Source of the DNA: Candidatus Thiothrix sulfatifontis
GTDB lineage: Bacteria; Pseudomonadota; Gammaproteobacteria; Thiotrichales; Thiotrichaceae
Direction of reading: 5' to 3'
Assembly: GCA_022828425.1 (NCBI GenBank)
Contig: CP094685.1
Coordinates: 2,542,001 to 2,606,000, forward strand
DNA: 64,000 bases
In this document: positions 18,455-27,544 of the stretch, in pieces
How the letters are laid out: each line of letters begins with the position of its first letter
Numbering within the stretch: the first letter of the stretch is position 1
The notes under the pieces: model-generated
Told to the model about the DNA's origin: nothing
What the model saw: the letters and a program-made list of their open reading frames with translations, nothing else
Databases searched by the model: none
Position numbers and translations under genes: made by a program

Positions 18455-20236
18455 ATGAGCGTTCAAGCACTTCCCTCCTACTGGACATGGCTGCTGCCAT
18501 TCCTCAACTGGTTGCCTAAAATTAATGGGCGTGACCTGCGGGCTGATTTCATTGCCGGTTTGACCGGGGCTATCGTGGTACTGCCGCAAGGGGTGGCGTT
18601 TGCCACCATCGCGGGGATGCCGCCGCAATACGGTTTGTATGCGGGCATGATCCCCGCGATTATTGCCGCGCTGTTTGGTTCCTCGCGCCATCTGGTATCG
18701 GGGCCAACCACGGCGGCTTCGGTGGTGTTGTTTTCGGCATTATCCATCCATGCCATCCCCGGTAGCCCGGATTATGTCACGCTGGCCTTGACCCTGACGT
18801 TCATGGTGGGGGTGTTTGAACTGGTACTAGGGCTGGCACGCATGGGCGCGTTGGTCAATTTCATTTCGCACGCCGTGGTGGTCGGCTTCACTGCTGGCGC
18901 GGCTATTTTGATTGCAGCCAAGCAATTGAAGTATTTTTTCGGGGTGGACATGGATAACGGCGGGAATTTGACCGAACTGTTATTCCGGTTTACGCAACAT
19001 CTGGACGGCATTAACGCCTATGCGGTCTTGATTGCTGTCGTCACCCTGCTCAGTGGCATGGCGACTAAACGCTGGTTGAAACGTGTGCCTTACATGGTGG
19101 TGGCTATTCTGGTGGGTAGCTTGCTCAGTGTTGGCTTGAATGCGTGGTTAGGCACAGATATTACGCATATCGCGACGGTTGGTGCATTGCCGGATTCTTT
19201 CCCGCCTTTATCTGCGCCGGTGTTGACGCTGGAAAATATTAAAATGCTGGCTCCTGCTGCCTTGGCAGTCACGCTGTTTGCCTTGACCGAAGCGGTATCC
19301 ATTGGGCGGGCAATGGCGGCACGCGGCGGCTACAGCATCAACGGCAATCAGGAATTTATTGGGCAAGGTTTATCCAATCTTGCCGGGGCATTTTTCTCCG
19401 GCTACGTTTCGACCGGCTCATTTAACCGCACAGGTGTCAACTACGAATCCGGCGCGAAAACCCCGATGGCGGCAGTATTTGCAGGATTATTGCTGATATT
19501 TGTGGTGGTGCTGGTTGCGCCTTACGCCGCGTATTTACCCAAAGCAGCAATGGCTGGCGTGCTGTTCTTAGTCGCGTGGGGCTTGATCGACTGGCATGAA
19601 ATCCGTGAGATTATCAACTTCTCGAAACGCGAAACGGTGGTATTAGCCGTCACGTTCTTTAGTGCGCTGTTCCTTGATTTGGAATTTGCCATCTTCCTCG
19701 GCGTGATGCTGTCCTTGGTGTTGTATCTGGAAAAAGTTTCCAAACCGCGCATCCTGACCCGCACGCCTGATAAGAATTTGCCCAACCATGCCTTTTCCAC
19801 TGACCCGGATTTACCCCAATGCCAGCAAGTGCGCTTTGTGGGGGTTGAAGGTTCGCTGTTTTTTGGTTCGGTGAATCACATGGAGGAAACGTTCGGCAAA
19901 ATCCGCGTAGAACACCCACAGCAAAAACACCTTGCCGTGATTTGCGAAGGCATCAACTTTGCCGATTTGCAGGGCAGTCACGCGCTGTACAAGGAAGCCA
20001 AACAACGGCAAGCCGATGACGGCAATTTGTACCTGATCAATGTCAAGGAAGGGTTGTGGGATGCGCTGGAAGCCTGCGAATGTTTTGACAAGGAAGGCGC
20101 ACGCAATGTGTTCCAGTCCAAGTCCGCCGCAATCCACGCGATTTACCAAAAGCTGGATAAAAGCCTGTGTGAAGGTTGTACCACTCACTTGTTCAAAGAA
20201 TGTTCTGGTACGGTGGTGACTCACGCCAAGTCATAA
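18455..20236 (+). CDS. SulP-family anion transporter (putative bicarbonate), copy 1
   Basis: A 593-residue inner-membrane transporter. The SLC26/SulP signature is clear: PQGVAFATIAGMPPQYGLYAG followed by LVSGPTTAASVV, then about 12 hydrophobic segments and a cytosolic STAS domain (from about residue 450). The tail has an uncommon cysteine cluster (LCEGCTTHLFKEC) that is shared with the second copy. SulP proteins carry sulfate or, as in cyanobacterial BicA, bicarbonate. Two carbonic anhydrase genes next door make bicarbonate the likelier substrate. An alternative GTG start is at 18446. Confidence 0.9.
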   Translation: MSVQALPSYWTWLLPFLNWLPKINGRDLRADFIAGLTGAIVVLPQGVAFATIAGMPPQYGLYAGMIPAIIAALFGSSRHLVSGPTTAASVVLFSALSIHAIPGSPDYVTLALTLTFMVGVFELVLGLARMGALVNFISHAVVVGFTAGAAILIAAKQLKYFFGVDMDNGGNLTELLFRFTQHLDGINAYAVLIAVVTLLSGMATKRWLKRVPYMVVAILVGSLLSVGLNAWLGTDITHIATVGALPDSFPPLSAPVLTLENIKMLAPAALAVTLFALTEAVSIGRAMAARGGYSINGNQEFIGQGLSNLAGAFFSGYVSTGSFNRTGVNYESGAKTPMAAVFAGLLLIFVVVLVAPYAAYLPKAAMAGVLFLVAWGLIDWHEIREIINFSKRETVVLAVTFFSALFLDLEFAIFLGVMLSLVLYLEKVSKPRILTRTPDKNLPNHAFSTDPDLPQCQQVRFVGVEGSLFFGSVNHMEETFGKIRVEHPQQKHLAVICEGINFADLQGSHALYKEAKQRQADDGNLYLINVKEGLWDALEACECFDKEGARNVFQSKSAAIHAIYQKLDKSLCEGCTTHLFKECSGTVVTHAKS

Positions 20237-20251
20237 GGTTGCCCAGATCAC

Positions 20252-20289
20252 TGTTTCAGTTTGCAACACTCAAGTTGCAGACTGAAACA
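20252..20289. promoter_or_regulatory. Tandem 17-bp dyads before SulP2
   Basis: TGTTTCA-GTT-TGCAACA at 20252-20268 and AGTTGCA-GAC-TGAAACA at 20273-20289, centres 21 bp apart. They lie in the 163-base gap between the two transporter genes. A weak promoter (TTTACC at 20311, AT-rich -10 near 20335) would place them at about -66 and -87. Confidence 0.7.
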
Positions 20290-20399
20290 CGAGGCAGTAT
20301 TTACTGCGACTTTACCCCATAATGATTTCACGCAATTAATTAGCACTCACTAATGCTGTAACATGTTCGGCTTATTTCGGGTATGCACAGAGTGAGCGC

Positions 20400-22145
20400 A
20401 TGAAACAATTTTTCTTCCCCTTTCTCGTCTGGCTGGGCTTAGTCAATCGCGAATCACTGAAAGCCGATTTCTTGGCGGGCTTAACTGGCGCAGTCGTGGT
20501 GTTGCCACAAGGGGTCGCGTTTGCGGCGATTGCAGGCTTGCCGCCGGAATACGGTTTGTACACGGCAATGGTCACACCGATTATTGCGGGCTTGTTTGGC
20601 TCATCCTTGCATCTGGTATCCGGCCCCACCACTGCGATTTCCTTGGTAGTATTTTCCACCATCAGCCGTTATGCCGAACCGGGGTCGGAACAATTTATTC
20701 AAATGGTGTTGACGCTGACCTTCCTCGCAGGGGTTTACCAGTTGGTGTTCGGCTTGATGCGCTTGGGTATGTTGGTGAACTTTGTATCGCATACCGTGGT
20801 GATCGGTTTTACGGCTGGGGCAGCGATTCTGATTGCCACCAGCCAAATCAAATACGTGACCGGCATCCCCATTCCCAAAGGCGAATCGTTCCTGCATACG
20901 TGGGCAGATGTGGGCATTGGTATTGGTGAAACCAACCTGTACATTCTGGCAATTGCCGGTTTCACCATGCTGTCAGCCCTGTTGCTGAAACGTTACTTAC
21001 CCAAAATGCCGCACCTGTTATTTGGCATGATTATGGGCAGTCTTGCCAGTATCGCCATCGGTGGTGCGGCACACGGTCTTACTTACGTGGGTGAAATCAA
21101 AGGGCAATTGCCGCCATTCTCGATGCCCGACTTTTCCTTAGCCTCGTTGAAACAACTCGCATCCGGCGCATTCGCTGTCGCCTTGCTGGGGCTGATTGAG
21201 GCGGTGTCGATTGCCCGCTCGATTGCTACCAAATCCCAGCAACGTCTGGATGGCAATCAGGAATTCGTTGGGCAAGGTTTGTCGAATATTGCAGGCAGTT
21301 TCTTATCCAGCTACGCCGGTTCTGGCTCGTTTACCCGTTCGGGGATTAACTATTCTGCCGGGGCAAGAACGCCGTTGTCGGCGGTATTTGCAGCGATTTT
21401 ACTGGCAATCATCGTGTTGCTGGTTGCACCGTTAGCGGCGTATTTGCCGGTCGCAGCAATGGGCGGCATCATTATGTTGGTCGCCTACAACCTGATCGAC
21501 TTTCACCATATCAAGCACATTTTGCACAGCAGCAGGACTGAAACTTCGATCCTTGCCACCACGTTTTTCGCCACACTGTTCATGGAGCTGGAATTCGCCA
21601 TTTACATGGGCGTGTTGCTGTCGTTGATCATTTTCCTGATGCGCACGTCGATGCCAAACATTGTGGATTTAGCCCCGAACCCCGCCGAACCGCGCCACAA
21701 GTTTGCTGAAGTCAGCGAATACGGGCTGAAAGAATGCCCGCAATTGAAATTGGTGCGGGTGGATATGTCGATCTATTTTGGTTCACTCGACAAAGTACAG
21801 CGCGAACTGGCTTGCATTGCCGAACGCCAACACATTAAGCATGTCCTGATCGTGGGGGAAAGCATCAACTTCATCGACCTTGCCGGGGCAGAAATGCTGA
21901 TTCAGGAAGCCAAACGCTTGAAATCCATCGGTGGCGGTTTGTATTTGCAAGGCGCGAAAAGCAAAGTCTACGATTTTATGGATAGAATTGATTTCGTCGA
22001 AGATTTCGGCGCAGGCAATGTGTTTTCCAGCAAAGAAGCTGCCTTGCAATCGCTGACCAAGCGGCTGGATTACAGCATTTGTGCGACTTGCGACAAGCGT
22101 ATTTTCCGCGAATGTGCGAAGTTACCGGGCGCAAAAACGGTTTAA
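20400..22145 (+). CDS. SulP-family anion transporter (putative bicarbonate), copy 2
   Basis: A 581-residue paralogue of the preceding transporter, with the same signature (PQGVAFAAIAGLPPEYGLYTA, LVSGPTTAISLV), about 12 membrane segments and a C-terminal STAS domain. The tail again has clustered cysteines (ICATCDKRIFREC). It has its own upstream dyads, so it is likely controlled separately from copy 1. Its stop overlaps the recD stop by three bases on the opposite strand. Sulfate transport cannot be excluded from sequence alone. Confidence 0.9.
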   Translation: MKQFFFPFLVWLGLVNRESLKADFLAGLTGAVVVLPQGVAFAAIAGLPPEYGLYTAMVTPIIAGLFGSSLHLVSGPTTAISLVVFSTISRYAEPGSEQFIQMVLTLTFLAGVYQLVFGLMRLGMLVNFVSHTVVIGFTAGAAILIATSQIKYVTGIPIPKGESFLHTWADVGIGIGETNLYILAIAGFTMLSALLLKRYLPKMPHLLFGMIMGSLASIAIGGAAHGLTYVGEIKGQLPPFSMPDFSLASLKQLASGAFAVALLGLIEAVSIARSIATKSQQRLDGNQEFVGQGLSNIAGSFLSSYAGSGSFTRSGINYSAGARTPLSAVFAAILLAIIVLLVAPLAAYLPVAAMGGIIMLVAYNLIDFHHIKHILHSSRTETSILATTFFATLFMELEFAIYMGVLLSLIIFLMRTSMPNIVDLAPNPAEPRHKFAEVSEYGLKECPQLKLVRVDMSIYFGSLDKVQRELACIAERQHIKHVLIVGESINFIDLAGAEMLIQEAKRLKSIGGGLYLQGAKSKVYDFMDRIDFVEDFGAGNVFSSKEAALQSLTKRLDYSICATCDKRIFRECAKLPGAKTV

Positions 22146-23689
22146 GCCTGCAAGCGTTCCTGCAACTGTGACGACGGTGGCGTTACCGTGCGTAACGCCT
22201 TACCCAACATGGCACGGCTGGCGAGAATGTGAATCCCCTGCTTCGCCCGCGTCACTGCCGTATACAGCAATTCGCGCCCCAGCAACGGCAAATCATCCAT
22301 TTCCGGCAAGACCAACAACACCCGCGTAAATTCCGAGCCTTGGCTCTTGTGAATCGTCATTGCCCACGCGGTTTCATGCGCAGGCAAACGGATCGGCGCA
22401 ATTGCGCGGTAATTCCCCGCCTCACCCGTCGGAAACCACACCCGCAAATCACCGTTGGCATCCGGCAGGGCAATCCCAATATCGCCGTTGAACAAATTCT
22501 GACGGTAATCGTTTTGCGTCACCATGACCGGCCGTCCCACGTACCAGGGGCGTTGCGCCCCCGTGTGAACAGGCAATACTCGCTGCATCACGCCATCGAC
22601 CCAGCCGTTGAGGGTTTCCACCCCCTGCCGCCCTTGCCGCAACGGAGTCAGGATGCGCAATGCATTAAACGTATTGAAAATTGCCTCGACCGCGCCGGTT
22701 TTGACCGCTGCGATATAATCCTGCCAACCATGCCGCAACCATGCCGCATCCAAGCCTGCTTGTGATTCATCCAAAGTCACGTCGGCAAAATCGGCGGAAG
22801 CCAACACCGCCAACAACCGCGCTTCATCCGCTTCACGAATCGCCTGCGCCAATTGCCCCACGCCATCCGCCGCGCTGAAGCGGTAGCTGGTTTGCAACAG
22901 CGTCATCTGCGCGGCTAACGCCCCCCCACTGCACAAATCGCGGAAAATCGACCCGGTTTCCACCGACGCCAATTGATCTTTATCGCCCAGCAAAATCAGC
23001 TTGGCTGACGGCGGCACGGCTTCAAACAAATGCGTCATTAAGGAAATGTCGATCATCGACGCTTCATCCACAATCACCGCATCGGCTGCCAAAGGGTTAT
23101 GCACCCCGTGCCGAAATCCGACGCGATTGGGAATGAACCCCAGCAAACGGTGCAAAGTGCTGGATTGCTCCGGCATTGCGCACGTAATCTGTTCGCGCTG
23201 ACGGGTGTGACGAATCGACTCCTGCATTCGCATCGCTGCCTTGCCCGTCGGTGCTGCCAGCAAAATCCGCGTCGGTGACACGCCACTGGCGATAAAATCC
23301 GCCAGAATGCGCGTCACGGTGGTGGTTTTGCCGGTTCCCGGCCCCCCGGAAATAATCAGCAGCGAATTATCACGCCTCCGGGTTTGAATGCATTCCGTCA
23401 GCCGCTGTTCATAGTGCCAATAGCGATACAGCCAGACATGGGTATCGCTTAAAATCAAGGGTTTGTAATCCCCCTCCCGCCCGACGACAGGAGAGTTCTG
23501 CAAGGTTCCCCAATCCACATCCGGCAACGCCGCACGCGGCACAGCAATCACGCCCTCACGGGTATGCGCACTCACTTGCCGCACCAGCGTTGCCAGGTCT
23601 CGCGTGCTGGAAGAACCACCATCCAGCCGTTTCAGCAAACTGGCAAGCTGTTCATCCAGCGGATGGGAAACAGAGGGCGCTAACAGCAT
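22142..23689 (-). CDS. recD: Exodeoxyribonuclease V alpha subunit (RecD)
   Basis: SF1B helicase subunit of RecBCD, which processes double-strand ends. The 515-residue product has Walker A GGPGTGKTTT, LLAAPTGKAAMRMQE, the DEAS Walker B in IVDEASMID, and motif VI TAVTRAKQGIHI. It is about 90 residues shorter than the E. coli protein, mainly at the N-terminus. recB and recC are not beside it here. The start shares one base with the galU stop (TAATG). Confidence 0.92.
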   Translation of the reverse strand: MLLAPSVSHPLDEQLASLLKRLDGGSSSTRDLATLVRQVSAHTREGVIAVPRAALPDVDWGTLQNSPVVGREGDYKPLILSDTHVWLYRYWHYEQRLTECIQTRRRDNSLLIISGGPGTGKTTTVTRILADFIASGVSPTRILLAAPTGKAAMRMQESIRHTRQREQITCAMPEQSSTLHRLLGFIPNRVGFRHGVHNPLAADAVIVDEASMIDISLMTHLFEAVPPSAKLILLGDKDQLASVETGSIFRDLCSGGALAAQMTLLQTSYRFSAADGVGQLAQAIREADEARLLAVLASADFADVTLDESQAGLDAAWLRHGWQDYIAAVKTGAVEAIFNTFNALRILTPLRQGRQGVETLNGWVDGVMQRVLPVHTGAQRPWYVGRPVMVTQNDYRQNLFNGDIGIALPDANGDLRVWFPTGEAGNYRAIAPIRLPAHETAWAMTIHKSQGSEFTRVLLVLPEMDDLPLLGRELLYTAVTRAKQGIHILASRAMLGKALRTVTPPSSQLQERLQA

Positions 23690-24594
23690 TACAGCGCTTT
23701 CACGTGCTCTTTCAGGAAGGCATTGAAACGCTTACCAATTTCTGTGTGACGTGAGGCGTATTCAATATTCGCCATCATGTAACCCATTTTAGAACCGCAA
23801 TCGTGGCTTTTGCCGGTAATGTGAAAAGCATTGACTTGGTATTCACGCATCAATAAGCCGATGGTATCGGTGAGCTGAATTTCATCCCCAGCGCCCAGCG
23901 GCGTGCGCTTCAGCCAGCCCCAAATGTGCGGCGACAACACATAACGCCCGACCACCGCCAAATTGGAAGGCGATTCCTTGATTTCAGGCTTTTCGACAAT
24001 CGCATTCATCGCCACCGACTCGCCTTGTGCGAGCGTGTGTCCGTTAATATCAACGATACCGTAAGACGATACTTTGTCCATCGGCACAGGTTCAACCATG
24101 ATTTGGCTGTAGCCGGTTTCATCGTAAAGCTCCAGCATCGCCGACAAGTTATCCTTGCTCAAATCACTGGCTGCGTCATCAATCAGCACATCCGGCAAGA
24201 CCACCGCACACGGCTCATTCCCCACAATCGGATGCGCACACATAATCGCGTGCCCCAAGCCTTTCGCCTGCCCTTGGCGGACGTGCATAATCGTGACATC
24301 ACGCGGGCAAATCGAACGCACTTCATCCAACAACTGACGCTTGACGCGTTTTTCCAGCATGGTTTCCAGCTCGAAACTGGTGTCGAAATGGTTTTCGATG
24401 GAATTTTTACTGGAATGCGTCACCAGCACGATTTCCTTAATACCCGCCGCCACGCATTCATTCACCACGTATTGGATCAAGGGTTTGTCAACAATCGGCA
24501 GCATTTCTTTCGGGATCGCTTTGGTGGCGGGCAACATGCGCGTACCCAGACCAGCAACCGGAATCACCGCCTTGCGGACTTTATGTTTATTCAT
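23689..24594 (-). CDS. galU: UTP-glucose-1-phosphate uridylyltransferase
   Basis: Makes UDP-glucose for cell-surface polysaccharides. The 301-residue product has [23 protein letters not shown] (nucleotide-binding), the sugar-site region VVLPDVLID and VEKPE. An in-frame TTG two codons upstream (24600) is better spaced from AAAGGA; the ATG at 24594 is kept as the conventional start. The stop overlaps the recD start. Confidence 0.95.
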   Translation of the reverse strand: MNKHKVRKAVIPVAGLGTRMLPATKAIPKEMLPIVDKPLIQYVVNECVAAGIKEIVLVTHSSKNSIENHFDTSFELETMLEKRVKRQLLDEVRSICPRDVTIMHVRQGQAKGLGHAIMCAHPIVGNEPCAVVLPDVLIDDAASDLSKDNLSAMLELYDETGYSQIMVEPVPMDKVSSYGIVDINGHTLAQGESVAMNAIVEKPEIKESPSNLAVVGRYVLSPHIWGWLKRTPLGAGDEIQLTDTIGLLMREYQVNAFHITGKSHDCGSKMGYMMANIEYASRHTEIGKRFNAFLKEHVKAL

Positions 24595-24779
24595 GAACAA
24601 GGTTTCCTTTGAAATCTATCAATTATAACTATCATTATTTTATCACTCTTCTGGCGATGCAATGTCAAAAATTATTACCTGACGACCAATACACTAGCGG
24701 CGGCGTGACTTCAACGCTTTGTCTACAAAAACAAATAAAAACTTCACTTTTTCACCTATTATGTTAGTATTTACAAAAA

Positions 24780-24793
24780 GATTGTCAACAATC
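24780..24793. promoter_or_regulatory. Operator-like palindrome before the GntR gene
   Basis: GATTGT-CA-ACAATC, 16 bases before the regulator's start codon. The core TTGTCAACAA resembles the TTGT-N2/3-ACAA sites of FCD-type GntR regulators, so the neighbouring regulator probably controls itself and the prp genes through it. Confidence 0.55.
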
Positions 24794-24808
24794 ACCGAGA
24801 ACAACACC

Positions 24809-25528
24809 ATGTTAGCACTACACACACCGGAAGGAACACTGGCGGATGTGGCTTCGACGAAATTAACGCAAGCCATTATCACGGGTGAACTCCTTCAAGG
24901 ACAAAAATTAAACGAAGCAGAGTTGGCAGAACGTTACGGCATCGGGCGCGGCCCCTTACGCGAAGCCTTACGCCAACTCGAAGGAATGCGCCTAGTTAAA
25001 CGTATACCACATGCCGGAGCGCGTGTCGTGATGCTTGATCGCGACATGATGGCTGATTTGTACGCCGTGCGCGAAGCCCTCGAAGGCATGGCTTGCCGCA
25101 CCGCTGCGTTGCGCATGACGGACGCGGAAATTGAAACGTTACGGCTATTGCTCGAAAAACACGCCGAGCAAATCGAAGCCACCGATGGGCAGATTTACGT
25201 CCAAAGCGAAGGCGATTTCGACTTTCATTACCAGATCGCGCTGGGGAGCCGTAACCAGATGTTGATCGACCTGCTGGCAGGTGAGTTGTACCAATTGTTG
25301 CGCATGTGCCGTTACCGCACCAGCCGACTTTCCGCACGCACTCGCCCTGCCCTGCAACAGCACCGCCATATCGTCGATGCGCTAACGGCGCGTGACGGCG
25401 AATTGGCGGAAATTCTCATGCGTCGCCATATCAGCGGTGCATGGAAAAGTATTAGTCAAATGATGGATGAGGAACATGACAGCAAACCAAAACTTATCAC
25501 CCGGTCAAAAACTGCGTCAGGCAGTTAA
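24809..25528 (+). CDS. GntR-family (FCD) regulator of the methylcitrate operon
   Basis: A 239-residue regulator. The N-terminal winged helix has [36 protein letters not shown], and the C-terminal FCD ligand domain has [18 protein letters not shown] and a late His-rich [10 protein letters not shown]. It directly precedes prpB and overlaps it by about 53 bases, so it is the first gene of the operon. GntR regulators take this place in other methylcitrate operons where E. coli uses a sigma54 PrpR. The ligand is presumably 2-methylcitrate or 2-methylisocitrate (inference). Confidence 0.88.
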   Translation: MLALHTPEGTLADVASTKLTQAIITGELLQGQKLNEAELAERYGIGRGPLREALRQLEGMRLVKRIPHAGARVVMLDRDMMADLYAVREALEGMACRTAALRMTDAEIETLRLLLEKHAEQIEATDGQIYVQSEGDFDFHYQIALGSRNQMLIDLLAGELYQLLRMCRYRTSRLSARTRPALQQHRHIVDALTARDGELAEILMRRHISGAWKSISQMMDEEHDSKPKLITRSKTASGS

Positions 25529-26372
25529 AGACAATGCCCCCCTGCAAGTCGTCGGGGCAGTCACTGCTAACAGTGCCATCATTGCGGAAAAGGTCGGGCA
25601 CAAAGCCCTGTACCTGTCCGGCGGTGGTGTCGCTGCCTCCTCATTAGGCATTCCCGACCTAGGCATTACCACCCTGCACGACGTGTTGGAAGATGCCAAA
25701 CGCATTACTGCCGTGACTTCTGCACCACTGCTAGTTGACATCGACACTGGTTGGGGCGGCACCTTCAACATTGCCCGCGCTACTCGCGAAATGATCCAAG
25801 CAGGCGTAGCTGGTTTCCATATCGAAGACCAAGTAATGCAAAAGCGTTGCGGTCATCGCCCCAATAAAGCGATTGTTTCGCTGCAAGAAATGGTCGATCG
25901 CGTGAAATCCGCCGTTGATGCACGTACCGATGCCAGCTTTGTGATCATGGCGCGTACCGATGCACTCGCGGTGGAAGGGATGCAATCCGCTATCGACCGC
26001 GCCATGGCGTGTGTGGAAGCCGGTGCAGACATGATCTTCCCCGAAGCCATGAACAAGCTCGAACAGTACGCGGAATTTACCAAGGTGATTAAAGTGCCCG
26101 TATTGGCAAACATCACCGAATTCGGCGCAACACCGCTGTACACCACGGCGGAACTGGCGGCGGTTGGCGTGCAACTGGTGCTATACCCACTGAGCGCCTT
26201 CCGCGCCATGTGCAAAGCCGCTGAAAACGTTTACACCCACCTGCTGCAAGACGGTTCGCAACAGAACGTGATCGACACCATGCAGACCCGCATGGAACTG
26301 TACGACACCATCGGCTACCACGCTTTCGAGCAGAAACTGGATCAATTGTTTGCCGAAAAAGGCGCGGAATAA
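25476..26372 (+). CDS. prpB: 2-methylisocitrate lyase
   Basis: Cleaves 2-methylisocitrate to pyruvate and succinate, the last step of propionate breakdown. The 298-residue product has the superfamily motif KRCGHRPNK with the catalytic Cys, [18 protein letters not shown] and DIDTGWGG. The ATG at 25476 has GAGGA close upstream; an ATG nine bases earlier is also in frame. It starts inside the regulator gene, which suggests coupled translation. Confidence 0.96.
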   Translation: MTANQNLSPGQKLRQAVKDNAPLQVVGAVTANSAIIAEKVGHKALYLSGGGVAASSLGIPDLGITTLHDVLEDAKRITAVTSAPLLVDIDTGWGGTFNIARATREMIQAGVAGFHIEDQVMQKRCGHRPNKAIVSLQEMVDRVKSAVDARTDASFVIMARTDALAVEGMQSAIDRAMACVEAGADMIFPEAMNKLEQYAEFTKVIKVPVLANITEFGATPLYTTAELAAVGVQLVLYPLSAFRAMCKAAENVYTHLLQDGSQQNVIDTMQTRMELYDTIGYHAFEQKLDQLFAEKGAE

Positions 26373-26386
26373 GGAGAATAGAGAGT

Positions 26387-27535
26387 ATGTCAGAGCAAAT
26401 TTTACCTAAAGCAAAAAAATCCGTCGCCCTGTCCGGCACTGCCGCAGGCAATACCGCCATCTGTACTGTTGGTCGCACCGGCAATGACCTGCACTACCGT
26501 GGCTATGACATCCTCGACTTCGCCGAACAAGCCGAGTTTGAGGAAATTGCCCACCTGATCGTGCATGGCAAACTGCCAAATGCGTCTGAACTAAAAGCGT
26601 ACAAGCGCAAGCTGAAATCACTGCGCGGCTTGCCGATGCCTGTCAAACAAGCCCTCGAAGCACTGCCACCCTCCACCCACCCGATGGATGTGATGCGTAC
26701 TGGCTGTTCCGTGCTCGGCGCATGTATGCCAGAAAAAGAACATCACCCTGCCGCCGATGCCCGCAATATTATCGACCGTATGATGGCAAGTTTCGGTTCA
26801 ATGCTGCTGTACTGGTATCACTACGCCATCAACGGCAAAGTGATCGAAGTCGAAACCGACGACGAAACCGTCGGCGGGCATTTCCTGCACCTGCTGCACG
26901 GCGAAACGCCTAGCGAATCGTGGGTACGGGCAATGCACACCTCGCTGATTCTGTACGCAGAGCACGAATTCAACGCCTCCACTTTCGCCGCCCGCGTCAT
27001 TGCTGGCACAAATTCCGATATGTATTCCTGCATCACGGGTGCAATCGGCGCATTGCGTGGCCCCAAACACGGCGGCGCAAACGAAGAAGCACAACGCATC
27101 CAAACTCGCTACAACAGTGCCGACGCAGCCGAAGCCGACATTCGCGAGCGCGTTGCCCGCAAGGAAATCGTCATCGGTTTTGGGCATCCGGTATACACCA
27201 TTGCTGACCCGCGCAACGAAGTCATCAAGCGTGTCGCCAAAGGGCTGGCACAAGAAAATGGTGACATGAAAATGTTCGACATCGCCGCACGGCTGGAAAG
27301 CACGATGTGGGAATTGAAAAAAATGTTCCCGAATCTGGACTGGTTCTCGGCGGTTTCCTACGGGCAAATGGGCGTGCCGACCGATATGTTTACGCCGATT
27401 TTCGTGATTTCCCGCGTGACGGGCTGGGGTGCGCATGTCATTGAACAGCGCGAAGACGGCAAGATCATTCGGCCTAGTGCGAATTATGTGGGGCCAGAAA
27501 ATCTGGTGTTTGCGCCGTTGGCAGAGCGGGATTAA
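26387..27535 (+). CDS. prpC: 2-methylcitrate synthase
   Basis: Condenses propionyl-CoA and oxaloacetate. The 382-residue product has the citrate synthase fold with the active-site region GPKHGGANE, the catalytic motif [14 protein letters not shown] and the late [14 protein letters not shown]. The placement between prpB and acnD indicates methylcitrate rather than citrate synthase. AAGGAG lies ten bases before the ATG. Confidence 0.96.
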   Translation: MSEQILPKAKKSVALSGTAAGNTAICTVGRTGNDLHYRGYDILDFAEQAEFEEIAHLIVHGKLPNASELKAYKRKLKSLRGLPMPVKQALEALPPSTHPMDVMRTGCSVLGACMPEKEHHPAADARNIIDRMMASFGSMLLYWYHYAINGKVIEVETDDETVGGHFLHLLHGETPSESWVRAMHTSLILYAEHEFNASTFAARVIAGTNSDMYSCITGAIGALRGPKHGGANEEAQRIQTRYNSADAAEADIRERVARKEIVIGFGHPVYTIADPRNEVIKRVAKGLAQENGDMKMFDIAARLESTMWELKKMFPNLDWFSAVSYGQMGVPTDMFTPIFVISRVTGWGAHVIEQREDGKIIRPSANYVGPENLVFAPLAERD

Positions 27536-27544
27536 GAGATAACT

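Noticed and set aside
20342-20358. Possible sigma54 promoter (TAGCACTCACTAATGCT) before SulP2
   Set aside because: The spacing between the -24 and -12 dinucleotides is 11 instead of 10 and the GG is AG; a weak sigma70 promoter fits the dyads better.
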